Part shown: piece after piece, positions 52,341-60,510 of the stretch
How the letters are laid out: each line of letters starts with the position of its first letter
Numbering within the stretch: the stretch's first letter is position 1
NCBI GenBank assembly: GCA_902510415.1
Contig: CABXBH010000003.1
Coordinates: 35,522-99,521, forward strand
Reading direction: 5' to 3'
DNA length: 64,000 nucleotides
From: an uncultured Bacteroidota bacterium
Lineage (GTDB): Bacteria > Bacteroidota > Bacteroidia > Flavobacteriales > Flavobacteriaceae
Notes under the pieces: generated by a model
Database searches by the model: none
What the model was told of the DNA's origin: nothing
What the model saw: only the letters and a program-made list of their open reading frames with translations
Made by a program: the position numbers and the translations under genes

Positions 52341-53516
52341 GTGAGTAAAGACATTAGCGAGGAAATATCAAGGTGTATAATTAAGATGCTATTAAAAGAG
52401 CCTTTTTATGCACACTTTTTAAGTGGTATTATTAGAGAAGTTACTGACAAAGTTCCTACAGCTGCTGTTGGATTTAAATCTGGAAAAATTGCCTTGTATG
52501 TTAATGAAAATTTCTTTCTAAAAGAATTAAGATCAATGACCGAACGAGTTGCTGTCATTAAGCACGAAACGCTACATATAATATTTAAGCATTTATTTAG
52601 AATGAAGACCAAGGACTACGATAATAAGCTTTTTAATATTGCTGCTGACCTTGTAGTTAATCAATTAATTGCACCCTGGAAACTGCCTGATTCAGCAGTA
52701 ACCTTGGAAACATTTCCAGAGTTAAAACTACCACGAGATAAATCAGTTGAGTGGTATTATGAAAATTTAAAAAAAACTGCTTCTAAAGACAAGGAATATA
52801 AAAAAAGGTTGCAAGAAATTTTTGATCAAGATACACACAGTGACCATAGAATGTGGGGGGAGAATGAAAACTTTAGCATGGAAGTCGTGGAAACCGAAGT
52901 GGATAGAATGATTATTCAAGCAAAGGATCGAACACCCGTAAAAGATCATGGGACAATTCCATTAGGAATCCAATCACTGATAAAAAATATAATCGAAAAA
53001 AGAAATCCTCAAATAAATTGGAAAAGAGCGTTAAAGATTTTTTCATCAACAAGTAGAAAAACCCGAGTTTATCATACTTTGAAAAGGGTTAGTAAAAGGT
53101 TTGGAACTCGTCCTGGAATAAAAATAAAAAGATTTCAAAAACTTGCCGTTGCAATTGATACCTCAGGTTCTATTAATATAGATGATTTTAATGATTTTTT
53201 TGGCGAAATACATAGTATGTGGAGATTCGGCGCTGAAATTGATGTTCTTGAATGTGATGCTGCAATTCAAAAAAAGTATTCTTACAGAGGTCGCATTCCG
53301 GAATTCATTCACGGAGGCGGAGGAACTTCTTTTGATCCAGTTTTTGAACACATAAAATCAAACCGATTTGAAAGATATGACGGTTGTATCTATTTAACTG
53401 ATGGTTATGCGCCAGAACCAACTATCAAGCCGCCGTGTAAAGTTTTTTGGTGTATAACAAAAGATGGTAAAATAGGACCCCATCTTAAATTTGGAAGAGT
53501 TGTTAAAATGAAATAA
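52341..53516 (+). CDS. DUF2201-type metallopeptidase-VWA protein, MoxR partner
   Basis: 391 residues from a GTG start 6 nt after the LRR stop. N-terminal zinc-peptidase-like domain with HETLH (75-79) in VIKHETLHIIFKHLF and NIAADLVVNQLI downstream, as in DUF2201_N. The C-terminal VWA-like domain has MIDAS motif DTSGS (273-277), TSF near 330 and TDGYAP near 354. Both active sites are intact. In related MoxR-VWA pairs the ATPase loads or remodels the VWA protein. Proteolytic activity is inferred from HExxH only. Confidence 0.88.
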   Translation: MSKDISEEISRCIIKMLLKEPFYAHFLSGIIREVTDKVPTAAVGFKSGKIALYVNENFFLKELRSMTERVAVIKHETLHIIFKHLFRMKTKDYDNKLFNIAADLVVNQLIAPWKLPDSAVTLETFPELKLPRDKSVEWYYENLKKTASKDKEYKKRLQEIFDQDTHSDHRMWGENENFSMEVVETEVDRMIIQAKDRTPVKDHGTIPLGIQSLIKNIIEKRNPQINWKRALKIFSSTSRKTRVYHTLKRVSKRFGTRPGIKIKRFQKLAVAIDTSGSINIDDFNDFFGEIHSMWRFGAEIDVLECDAAIQKKYSYRGRIPEFIHGGGGTSFDPVFEHIKSNRFERYDGCIYLTDGYAPEPTIKPPCKVFWCITKDGKIGPHLKFGRVVKMK

Positions 53517-53532
53517 TTAAGAAGTGATTAAT

Positions 53533-53670
53533 TTATATACTTCTAAATCTTCTTGCACCAGTCCAAGCTACCTTTTTAGTTCTTCCTAAATATGATTTAG
53601 CTTCTAGTCTATCATTAAATTCATTTCTTGCTGAATTTAATTGAGTGTTTCCGTTATCTTGATTTTTCAT
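53533..53670 (-). CDS. Small basic hypothetical protein, 45 residues
   Basis: Minus-strand frame converging on the VWA gene. The sequence is polar N-terminally (NQDNGNTQLNSARNEFNDRLE) and basic at the end (GRTKKVAWTGARRFRSI). No hydrophobic segment. Gene-like composition but too short for certainty. Confidence 0.45.
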   Translation of the reverse strand: MKNQDNGNTQLNSARNEFNDRLEAKSYLGRTKKVAWTGARRFRSI

Positions 53671-53780
53671 TGATAAATATTGTTAAAAAATTCGGCTGCA
53701 AAAATATATATAAAATTGGGTTTATATACTTTTTTTTAAATAAATTTTAGAAAAAAATTTAAGCCTATTTTAGGAACAAA

Positions 53781-53817
53781 TACTAAACTACTTTTTCACT
53801 AACTTGCAGAAATACTA
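53781..53817 (+). repeat. R1 repeat, copy 1 (short form)
   Basis: Contains the R1 core CTTTTTCACTAACTTG at 53791-53806, followed by CAGAAATACTA. It lacks the CAACATACGATAAACCATAAA part of other copies. It lies just upstream of the SHOCT-like gene start. Confidence 0.7.
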
Positions 53818-53831
53818 AACAATCAAATATT

Positions 53832-54545
53832 ATGAAAAAAATACTTTGCCTATTTACAGTTTTATTATTTTTTGTTAACACACACTCTCAAAAACAAGCT
53901 ATTGAAAAACTAACATATGAAGACGCTAATAATATTGACTATTTTATTAAAGTCAAAAACAATACAAGAGTTCTCGAGTATATAACTCAGGATGGAAATA
54001 GTCTGAAAGTAGGAGATACACTTGTTTTAGGTAGACCAACTTCTGAATCTGCAATTTCAACTACCTATGGTGGTGGTGCTTCTACAGGTGGTATTAGTGC
54101 AGGTGGCGCAAGAACAAAAACACGGGTTAATAAGGAGTTTGAATTTATCAGATTAGGAAGGCCTGCAGGCTTTGGTAATGTAATGTCTGCAATGAATGGT
54201 GAAGGTGCAAGTATGGCGGGTGTAAATTTGGCAGGAGAAGTTGTCAAAATCGACGAAATAAAAGTTGCTCATAAAGGATCTAAGAAGAAGCCTTTACGTT
54301 TAATCCTAATTATGGGTGAGATAAATGGAAGGGCTTTTGGAATAAATAAATATCTAAGCGTTCTTGACACTGATCTTGCAATGTCATATGGTGAGATACT
54401 ATTAAAGAATAAAAAAATGACGAGGGATGAGGCAATTGCAAAACTTAAAGAAGCAAAAGACCTAATGGACTTAGGGCTTATGTCTGAAGAAGAATTTAAA
54501 GCTATGAGAAGTGAATTACAACCTTTAATAATGGGTAATAAGTAA
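53832..54545 (+). CDS. Secreted protein with C-terminal SHOCT-like hairpin
   Basis: 237 residues, signal peptide ending THSQ. The middle has a Gly/Ala-rich segment (YGGGASTGGISAGGARTKTR) and GEVVKIDEIKVAHKGSKKKPL. The C-terminal AIAKLKEAKDLMDLGLMSEEEFKAMRSEL is a SHOCT-like helix pair that in other proteins mediates oligomerisation. Function unknown. Preceded by R1 copy 1. Confidence 0.7.
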   Translation: MKKILCLFTVLLFFVNTHSQKQAIEKLTYEDANNIDYFIKVKNNTRVLEYITQDGNSLKVGDTLVLGRPTSESAISTTYGGGASTGGISAGGARTKTRVNKEFEFIRLGRPAGFGNVMSAMNGEGASMAGVNLAGEVVKIDEIKVAHKGSKKKPLRLILIMGEINGRAFGINKYLSVLDTDLAMSYGEILLKNKKMTRDEAIAKLKEAKDLMDLGLMSEEEFKAMRSELQPLIMGNK

Positions 54546-54558
54546 AGCAATATAGGAT

Positions 54559-54636
54559 ATGAAAAAGAAAAATATGTTCTATACTTTTTATATATTAAAT
54601 ATTAATAGTATAGATAATATGGAAAAAAATAAATGA
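54559..54636 (+). CDS. Possible 25-residue peptide preceding the Kazal-like gene
   Basis: A 25-codon frame starts at an R2-type junction (ATAGGATATGAAAAAG) and its TGA overlaps the start of the Kazal-like gene (ATGA). It could be a leader peptide or a decayed cassette. Sequence: lysine-rich N-terminus then YTFYILNINSIDNMEKN. Confidence 0.35.
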   Translation: MKKKNMFYTFYILNINSIDNMEKNK

Positions 54637-54890
54637 AAAAGCTGATACTATTACTATTTATTACTCTTGGTCTCGCTTGTATTGATAACAATGATAATGA
54701 TGCGCCTGATATTTGTGTTGATGAAACATTAATCTCCTTAGAAACTCCTTGCTTAACGGTAGAGGAGCCTGTTTGTGGGTGCGACGGAAATACTTATAGT
54801 AATAGTTGTGTAGCTTTTAATTATTATGGTATAATAGAATATGAAGAAGGTATCTGTCCGGGAGACTGTAAATCATTTGATTGCGATTAG
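54633..54890 (+). CDS. Kazal-like lipoprotein (second paralogue)
   Basis: 85 residues, lipoprotein signal with Cys16 (GLAC). Kazal core CLTVEEPVCGCDGNTYSNSC, with an extra Cys pair in the tail (GDCKSFDCD). Closely related to the protein at 36552 including the signal peptide DNA, so a recent duplication or exchange is likely. Possible protease inhibitor, function inferred. Confidence 0.85.
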   Translation: MKKLILLLFITLGLACIDNNDNDAPDICVDETLISLETPCLTVEEPVCGCDGNTYSNSCVAFNYYGIIEYEEGICPGDCKSFDCD

Positions 54891-54929
54891 TCAATCATTT
54901 GGTGATAAAAAAATTAATACTAAAAGAAA

Positions 54930-55136
54930 ATGGATAAACTTGAAAAACTTATATATTCTGTTAAACATCTTCCTTCATTTTTGTATTTTGGTTCTGTTGG
55001 GTTAATAGGATATGACATTTATTGTGATATAATTAAAGAGACAGAGTTTCTTAATGAATATACAGAGACTCCATTATACATTTTATTTTTTTATATTACA
55101 TATTTAGGATTGAAAAACTTAAAAAAAAATAAATAA
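54930..55136 (+). CDS. Small membrane protein, 68 residues
   Basis: Two hydrophobic segments, SFLYFGSVGLIGYDIYCDII and LYILFFYITYLGLKNL, with a basic C-terminus KKNK. No family recognised. 6 nt before the next small frame. Confidence 0.6.
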   Translation: MDKLEKLIYSVKHLPSFLYFGSVGLIGYDIYCDIIKETEFLNEYTETPLYILFFYITYLGLKNLKKNK

Positions 55137-55142
55137 TATTTT

Positions 55143-55301
55143 ATGAAAAAAAACACATACTATACTTTAAGCTTTATATTAGTTGGCCTTGTGTTATTAG
55201 GCGGAAGATATCTTGGATATGGATTTCTTGAAAGGATAATTTCAGCACTTGTAATAGGTGGATTATTTGAATTAGTTTACAGAAAAAAACTTAAAGATTA
55301 A
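55143..55301 (+). CDS. Small membrane protein, 52 residues
   Basis: LSFILVGLVLLGGRYLGYGF and IISALVIGGLFELVY form two hydrophobic segments, followed by a basic tail. Starts 6 nt after the preceding small gene. Confidence 0.5.
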   Translation: MKKNTYYTLSFILVGLVLLGGRYLGYGFLERIISALVIGGLFELVYRKKLKD

Positions 55302-55318
55302 ATTTTAATAAAATAAAG

Positions 55319-55447
55319 ATGAAAACAAAAAACAAAGAGTTAATTAATAACATATCTCAAACGATCGCTAAGGAGTTAAAAAAAGCTAATGGGGGTAATA
55401 AGAAACTTATTGATACACTTCAAAAGATTTTAGACAAGGCTAAATGA
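55319..55447 (+). CDS. Small lysine-rich protein, 42 residues
   Basis: Helical and basic: LINNISQTIAKELKKANGGNKK, then IDTLQKILDKAK. No signal peptide. Its TGA overlaps an ATG that opens a four-codon frame (Met-Lys-Lys-Ser), apparently a stub of another gene head. Confidence 0.45.
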   Translation: MKTKNKELINNISQTIAKELKKANGGNKKLIDTLQKILDKAK

Positions 55448-55465
55448 AAAAAAGCTAACTAGATA

Positions 55466-55969
55466 ATGAAGGAGAATAAATATAGTTACTTGTCACAAGA
55501 ACAAATGTTAGAGGTTTGTAATCTAATTAACCCTAATACAAAATGGGAATTTCATCAATACTTAGACAATGATGGAAAGGGTGGTGATGATTGTTATGAG
55601 TTTTTAGGTAAAGATGAATCTTGTATTCAATTTAATATACACCAAGCAGAGGATGATGAAATAAGGTGTTATTTAAAAGGTGACTGGGATAATGATGAAG
55701 TTCCCCCTGAAAAATTTGTACTTATAGATAATTATTTAGACTCTCAATTGTCTGGACCATCAACATTATTAGAAAAGAAAGCTGATAAAGATTATGGTGA
55801 AAAAGTTGAAGAGTGGGACGAAGACCATGCACTAGATTTGGTAATGAATGATATGGTTAAAGACTTGACAGAAGAGGATTTTAAACCAAATAATACCAAT
55901 CCAGCAAAGGATGCAGGATGCCTATTTGTTTTTATTTTTCTTATCGGCATAATTTTATTCTTGAACTAA
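55466..55969 (+). CDS. Acidic C-tail-anchored hypothetical protein
   Basis: 167 residues with no N-terminal signal. Acidic body (YLDNDGKGGDDCYEFLGKDES, DWDNDEVPPEKFVLIDNYL) and one C-terminal membrane helix, GCLFVFIFLIGIILFLN, so it is anchored by its tail with the body in the cytoplasm. No family recognised. Confidence 0.6.
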   Translation: MKENKYSYLSQEQMLEVCNLINPNTKWEFHQYLDNDGKGGDDCYEFLGKDESCIQFNIHQAEDDEIRCYLKGDWDNDEVPPEKFVLIDNYLDSQLSGPSTLLEKKADKDYGEKVEEWDEDHALDLVMNDMVKDLTEEDFKPNNTNPAKDAGCLFVFIFLIGIILFLN

Positions 55970-55982
55970 ACCAATACTATTA

Positions 55983-56426
55983 CTATATCCATCTTCTTGT
56001 TTTAGCCTTATATAACGAATATTCTTTACCAAATTTTTCTGTAAGGAAAATCTCTTCTCTTTTGATTTGAAAGCTATTTATCCAAAAATAAAAAAATAAA
56101 GGTGTTGTAATTGAGAAAATATTCAAATAAAATATTGATGTTGAAATAACTATCATCAACAAACCTAAATACATCGGGTTTCTTGAATATTTATAGATTC
56201 CGGAAGTTATAAGTTTGTTAACTTTTTTAAACTTTATTGGATCAATTGTAGTTTTTGATTTTATAAACTTAAAAATTGGATTAATTAAAATAAGCATCCC
56301 AATTAAAAGTATAAGAATAGACATTAATTTTTGATTTGGTAAATGAAATAAATCAATTTTTTTGGATGAAAAATAATTAGAACTAGCTAAAATCAGAACT
56401 AATATAGGGGGTGGTATTTTTAACAT
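55983..56426 (-). CDS. Isoprenylcysteine carboxyl methyltransferase-like membrane protein
   Basis: 147 residues. The conserved core ITSGIYKYSRNPMYLGLLMI and the C-terminal KREEIFLTEKFGKEYSLYKAKTRRWI mark the ICMT/PEMT-like family of SAM-dependent membrane methyltransferases. Four hydrophobic segments. The substrate is unknown. Minus strand within a mostly + array. Confidence 0.88.
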   Translation of the reverse strand: MLKIPPPILVLILASSNYFSSKKIDLFHLPNQKLMSILILLIGMLILINPIFKFIKSKTTIDPIKFKKVNKLITSGIYKYSRNPMYLGLLMIVISTSIFYLNIFSITTPLFFYFWINSFQIKREEIFLTEKFGKEYSLYKAKTRRWI

Positions 56427-56458
56427 TTTTTAAATATTACTATAATGTTTCTTAATAC

Positions 56459-56647
56459 TTAAGCTTCTTTTTTACCATCGAAATACATTGAAGCCATCCA
56501 GCCCAAAACAGATAGCCAAAACCCGCCCTCATATATAGGATTCTCTTGAAGTATATCAGTAAAAAAACCCAGGAATACAAGCGCCAGGAATACAACCATT
56601 ATTATTATGATAATCTTTGTTCTATTAGACAAATTATGTTTTTTCAT
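56459..56647 (-). CDS. Small membrane protein, 62 residues
   Basis: Two hydrophobic segments, IIIIMVVFLALVFLGFFTDIL and GGFWLSVLGWMASMYFDG, with basic N-terminus and KKEA at the C-terminus. No family recognised. Confidence 0.55.
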   Translation of the reverse strand: MKKHNLSNRTKIIIIIMVVFLALVFLGFFTDILQENPIYEGGFWLSVLGWMASMYFDGKKEA

Positions 56648-56667
56648 TCCTACAATTTATAATAATT

Positions 56668-57051
56668 TTATTCCATCGCTCTTATAACTGGAGCTCCCAG
56701 AATTCCTGAAACACAATATTCATTAGTAAGTGCAACTAGTTCTGAAAACATTGATTCTCTCTGCTGACCTAAATTCATATGTGCTCCAGCTCCTTCAGGG
56801 CCATTATAAATTTCCGTTATACCATATAGCGTATTTCCTGTTTCACCGCTTTCAGGGTCTAACGGATTATTTAATTCTGGGGATTTTAGTACTGCATAAC
56901 ACAATATTATCGGTTCAACATCACCTTCAATATGATGAGTTTCCCTCATAAATTTTTCATGTGTTTCTAAAAAAGATTCCATTCTTAGAGTATCATTATT
57001 AGGTACTACAAAAGCTACGTGAAAGCCGATACATCCTGTTTTAATTTTCAT
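56668..57051 (-). CDS. Hypothetical protein, possibly dimeric alpha/beta-barrel fold
   Basis: 127 residues from the ATG at 57051 (MKIKTGCIGFHVAFVVP). FLETHEKFMRETHHIEGD, LYGITEIYNGPEGAGAHM and CVSGILGAPVIRAM suggest a ferredoxin-like/ABM-type fold, but the assignment is weak. No signal peptide. Two in-frame ATGs upstream (57069) are in AT-rich sequence and less likely. Confidence 0.6.
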   Translation of the reverse strand: MKIKTGCIGFHVAFVVPNNDTLRMESFLETHEKFMRETHHIEGDVEPIILCYAVLKSPELNNPLDPESGETGNTLYGITEIYNGPEGAGAHMNLGQQRESMFSELVALTNEYCVSGILGAPVIRAME

Positions 57052-57235
57052 AATTATAATTTTTAACATTAATATCTACAATTTACAATAATTTTTAGGC
57101 TTCATTTTCAGAATCTTTTATAAACTTTTGGAACTCTGTGGGATCTTTTAAGAAAATAATTACTAGATTTCATATTAGTCAATCTAATTTAACATAACGA
57201 AAATCTTTTACTTATTTAAAAATCATACGTAAATA

Positions 57236-57640
57236 ATGACTACACAAGCAGGAGAAATACTTTCATACAACGGAGAAAAAACAACTATTGCAACAGAGCC
57301 ACTAAAACCTTATTTGGAAACTAGAAGTGATATAAATTTTATTTTTAAATCTACCGCCTTAGTTAGGGGGTATATTGGCACCTGGAAAATTAAAAACAAA
57401 AAACTTTATCTTATTTCTCTAATTGGTTTTATTGAAAATAATGAAAAGGTAGACCTTAACTATTTATTTCCGAACAAAAAAGAAGTTTTTGCTGATTGGT
57501 TCTCTGGTCAAATTAGAATTCCTGAGGGGAATCTTCTTAAAGAAATCAATTTAGGATACGCCTCTGTTTTTGAAAGAGACAGAGCACTTAATTTTAATAA
57601 AGGAATATGGATTAGCGATGATACTATATATAAGATATAG
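57236..57640 (+). CDS. Conserved hypothetical protein
   Basis: 134 residues, cytoplasmic. Pattern ILSYNGEKTTIATEPLKPYL, then STALVRGYIGTWKIKNKKLYLISLIG and FADWFSGQIRIPEG, then SVFERDRALNFNKG. It matches a widespread small family of unknown function seen next to many unrelated genes. Its stop lies at the start of R1 copy 2. Confidence 0.7.
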   Translation: MTTQAGEILSYNGEKTTIATEPLKPYLETRSDINFIFKSTALVRGYIGTWKIKNKKLYLISLIGFIENNEKVDLNYLFPNKKEVFADWFSGQIRIPEGNLLKEINLGYASVFERDRALNFNKGIWISDDTIYKI

Positions 57641-57693
57641 AGCAACATACTATAAACCATAAACAACTTTTTCACTAACTTGTAGATACATTA
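57641..57693 (+). repeat. R1 repeat, copy 2
   Basis: About 53 bp: AGCAACATAC…, then TATAAACCATAAACAAC, then the core CTTTTTCACTAACTTGTAG and ATACATTAG. Nearly identical to copies 5 and 6. Sits between the 57236 gene stop and the next cassette. Confidence 0.85.
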
Positions 57694-57733
57694 GCCTCTT
57701 TGTTTTTAGATAATAATTAAACCAGCATAGGAT

Positions 57734-57916
57734 ATGAAAAAGCCTCTTTATACAATTGCATCCCTCATAACTATGTTATTGATTAGTGAAAGGGCTCTTG
57801 ATATTTTCTTTGATATTGGGCCTTTTGCTTCAAAATCTATTAAGTTACTTTTTGTTGTAACAGCATTAATTTTATTTGCAATTCATTTTATAAAAACAAA
57901 TAATAAATCAAAATGA
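57734..57916 (+). CDS. Small membrane protein, 60 residues
   Basis: Starts with the R2 junction (CCAGCATAGGATATG). It has hydrophobic segments LYTIASLITMLLISE and LLFVVTALILFAIHFI, a DIFFDIGPF loop and a basic tail. Its TGA overlaps the next start (ATGA). Confidence 0.6.
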   Translation: MKKPLYTIASLITMLLISERALDIFFDIGPFASKSIKLLFVVTALILFAIHFIKTNNKSK

Positions 57917-58839
57917 AAAAGCTAATACTATTACTATTTATTCCATATGTAATAATTGCTCAAGACTTCAAAATTGAACATAAAGTGAACGATGATAAAA
58001 CTGTTGATTTTTCATATAAAAACTTGAGCGCGAATACAATCACAGTGATAGTCAATTTTAGTTTTTTAGAAAATACTATGAGCACAACAAGAGTGGTAGA
58101 AAAGGTGTCAAAACCTGAGGGCAAGCTGTTTAAACTAAAGCCTACGAATAACGAACAAAATATAGGCTTTAATTATTCTTATTTGTTTTTTAATCATAAT
58201 ATAAATCCAAAAGTAGATGATAACTTTGTTTATATATTGCCATATAAAAAAGAAACCCAAATGTTAGTAGAGGAGCTTTCTTACTTAGGCTCAACCTACT
58301 CAAACAAAGAAGAACCGAAAGGGTGGAAATCTTACTCATTCTCAAGCAATGAAGTTCAAAAAATATTTGCTGTAAGAAAAGGTGTTGTTATTGATGTTGT
58401 TAGAGACTATGATGTTGATACAACAAAAACATTCGCATATTATAACAAAATGAACTCCGTTAAAATAGAGCATAATGATGGCACAATAGCTTTATACTCA
58501 GGATTTAATAAAGATGAAATATACGTCAATGTTGGAGATATAGTATATCCAAAATATAATACACTTGGAAAAACAAAAGTTTATGATGCAAGAAAAAAAC
58601 ACAGAATCAATTTTTCTTTATTCTATTATTCAACAAAAAATGGTGTAAAATTATCGAGTCTATTTAAAAACGATCAAAAGGAAGTAATTTATATAACACC
58701 AACTTTTTATCAAAATGGTGGGTCTATAAACTTGAAGAAAGATTATTTTTATGAATCAGATTATGATGACAAGACACTATTTCAGAACCTTAGTAAAAGA
58801 CAAATCAAAAAATATAAAAAAGGAAACTTAGTATTATAA
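57913..58839 (+). CDS. Secreted protein with degenerate M23 (LytM)-like domain
   Basis: 308 residues with a signal peptide (ILLLFIPYVIIAQ). The N-terminal half is beta-rich. The region RKGVVIDVVRDYDVD, then VKIEHNDGTIALYSGFN, then YVNVGDIVYPKYNTLGKTK resembles an M23 peptidase (HxxG-xxxxYxGF and V..GD.V), but the zinc-binding His residues (HxH near the end) are not seen, so it is probably inactive. The first ~35 nt equal the heads at 36552 and 59286. Confidence 0.65.
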   Translation: MKKLILLLFIPYVIIAQDFKIEHKVNDDKTVDFSYKNLSANTITVIVNFSFLENTMSTTRVVEKVSKPEGKLFKLKPTNNEQNIGFNYSYLFFNHNINPKVDDNFVYILPYKKETQMLVEELSYLGSTYSNKEEPKGWKSYSFSSNEVQKIFAVRKGVVIDVVRDYDVDTTKTFAYYNKMNSVKIEHNDGTIALYSGFNKDEIYVNVGDIVYPKYNTLGKTKVYDARKKHRINFSLFYYSTKNGVKLSSLFKNDQKEVIYITPTFYQNGGSINLKKDYFYESDYDDKTLFQNLSKRQIKKYKKGNLVL

Positions 58840-58863
58840 TAAACAAAATGGGAAGAAGGACAA

Positions 58864-58920
58864 AGCAACATACGATAAACCATAAACAACTTTTTCACTA
58901 ACTTGTAAGAACTAACCTTA
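58864..58920 (+). repeat. R1 repeat, copy 3
   Basis: AGCAACATACGATAAACCATAAACAAC, then core TTTTTCACTAACTTGTAAG and ACTAACCTTA, which copy 4 shares. Lies directly before the 58930 gene. Confidence 0.88.
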
Positions 58921-58929
58921 AAAAACATT

Positions 58930-59274
58930 ATGAAAAACCTTTTTATTTTATTAATATTTTTAATTTTATTTCAAAGTTGTTTTAGTTACAAATCTGTGAA
59001 TTATGATACTATTTCAAATGATAATAAAAAACAAAAGATTCAAGTTGAAATGCTTGATAGAACAAAATTTAATGGTCAATTAGTTTCTAAAGATGATAAG
59101 ACAATGACTTTAGAAAATAATGGAAGCACGCAAACAATACTTAAGAAGGATATTTACGAAATCCAAGTTGTAAAGTTTTCAATACTTAAAACTCTAGGTG
59201 GTGTTGCTAAAGGAGGTGCCTGGATAGCTGCCGCAGCAGGTATGATTGTTATTATTGCTCTAGCAGGAGTATAA
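58930..59274 (+). CDS. Small lipoprotein with C-terminal membrane segment
   Basis: 114 residues, lipoprotein signal with Cys17 (LFQSC). Short beta-rich body (IQVEMLDRTKFNGQLVSKDDKTMTLENNG) like a small beta-sandwich/SH3-type fold, then KGGAWIAAAAGMIVIIALAGV as a hydrophobic C-terminus. No family recognised with certainty. Confidence 0.65.
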   Translation: MKNLFILLIFLILFQSCFSYKSVNYDTISNDNKKQKIQVEMLDRTKFNGQLVSKDDKTMTLENNGSTQTILKKDIYEIQVVKFSILKTLGGVAKGGAWIAAAAGMIVIIALAGV

Positions 59275-59285
59275 AAACATACGAA

Positions 59286-59873
59286 ATGAAAAAGCTAATA
59301 CTATTACTATTTATTCCACTTGTCTCATTTGGACAAATAAATGAACAAGACTTTAATTTACCCTTTAGTGATATATCAGAATATCCAACCGAGTTTTCTC
59401 AAGCTAATATTGTTTCAAGAATGATTGAGGGTCTTGGGTATAGATATTATTGGGCTTCAAAATCACTAAGTCAAACAGACTTAGAATATAAGTCAAGTGA
59501 GGATGCAAGATCTACATTGGAAATAATCAAACATATATATAGCCTAACTAAGATGATTTCTTCATCGTTTAAAAATCAACAATATGAGTTTTCTGATGTG
59601 AATCATAGTTACAAAGAATTAAGAGAAAAAACGTTATTAAATTTGAAATATATTCACGAACAATTAAAATTAAATCCTGACTTCTCAAAGCTAAAGATAA
59701 GGTTTGAAAGAGGTGGTAATATGATGGAGTTTCCGTTTTGGAATCAAATTAATGGGCCAATTTCTGATGCTTTGTGGCATTGTGGTCAAGTGGTTATGAA
59801 TAGAAGAGCAAGTGAAAATCCTTTACAATCAGGGGTAAATGTATTTATAGGAAAAACTTCAGGCTCAAACTAA
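59286..59873 (+). CDS. Secreted DinB-like (four-helix) protein
   Basis: 195 residues with signal peptide MKKLILLLFIPLVSFGQ. Helical with EIIKHIYSLTKMISSSF and EFPFWNQINGPISDALWHCGQVVMNRR; the His residues in the two helices are the DinB-type metal ligands. Signal peptides on DinB proteins are common in Bacteroidetes. Function unknown. The head DNA is shared with other genes of the array. Confidence 0.78.
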   Translation: MKKLILLLFIPLVSFGQINEQDFNLPFSDISEYPTEFSQANIVSRMIEGLGYRYYWASKSLSQTDLEYKSSEDARSTLEIIKHIYSLTKMISSSFKNQQYEFSDVNHSYKELREKTLLNLKYIHEQLKLNPDFSKLKIRFERGGNMMEFPFWNQINGPISDALWHCGQVVMNRRASENPLQSGVNVFIGKTSGSN

Positions 59874-59899
59874 ACCAACATACATTAAACAACTAAAAG

Positions 59900-59950
59900 A
59901 TACGATAAACCATAAATAACTTTTTCATTAACTTGTAAGAACTAACCTTA
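59900..59950 (+). repeat. R1 repeat, copy 4
   Basis: ATACGATAAACCATAAATAAC, then TTTTTCATTAACTTGTAAG (C to T changes at two positions) and ACTAACCTTA. The same 3' end as copy 3. Immediately before the SnoaL-like gene. Confidence 0.85.
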
Positions 59951-59961
59951 AAAAAAATATA

Positions 59962-60492
59962 ATGAAAAACTACTTAAAATTATTTAAAGGGTGTGCTATT
60001 TTATTCATATCTCTTTTACTATTGGGATGTAATAATCCATCAGAAAAACAATTAGAATTAGAATTGGCTCAAAGTACATTAGAAAAGAATATCACTATGT
60101 ATGAAACTGTTTGGAATAAAGTTATTAATGATAGAGAAATAGATTTAATTAATGAAGATTCCTTTGATAAGGATGTTACAGCATTAGCAACCTCAGGAGG
60201 AGACATAATTGGATTAGAAAACTTCCAAAACTATTATAATAATTATTTGACAGGGTTCTCAGATGCTGAATTTACGATTGTAGATATTTTTGGTCAAGGG
60301 GATAAAATGGTGAAACATTGGAATTTTAAAGGCACTCACGACGGAGATTTTTTTGGGGTTCCTGCAACAGGTAAATCTGTAGATATCTCAGGTACTACTT
60401 TAATTAAAATGAAAGATGGAAAAATAGCCTCCGAGCAAGATTATATGGACTTCTTAAGTTTTTATACACAATTAGGGTTATTAGGTCAGTAA
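59962..60492 (+). CDS. SnoaL-like ester-cyclase-family lipoprotein
   Basis: 176 residues, lipoprotein signal with Cys23 (LLGC). SnoaL features: FQNYYNNYLTGFSDAEFTIVDIFGQGDKMVKHWNFKGTHDGDF, then VPATGKSVDISGTTLIKMKDGKIASEQDYMD; the last strand pattern is typical of SnoaL. Exported. Function unknown. Confidence 0.85.
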   Translation: MKNYLKLFKGCAILFISLLLLGCNNPSEKQLELELAQSTLEKNITMYETVWNKVINDREIDLINEDSFDKDVTALATSGGDIIGLENFQNYYNNYLTGFSDAEFTIVDIFGQGDKMVKHWNFKGTHDGDFFGVPATGKSVDISGTTLIKMKDGKIASEQDYMDFLSFYTQLGLLGQ

Positions 60493-60510
60493 ACTAAACC
60501 GACATAAGAT

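Noticed and set aside
47728-53516. Calling the MoxR set a RavA-ViaA system
   Set aside because: ViaA lacks the N-terminal HExxH domain seen here, and the LRR partner does not belong to that pair.
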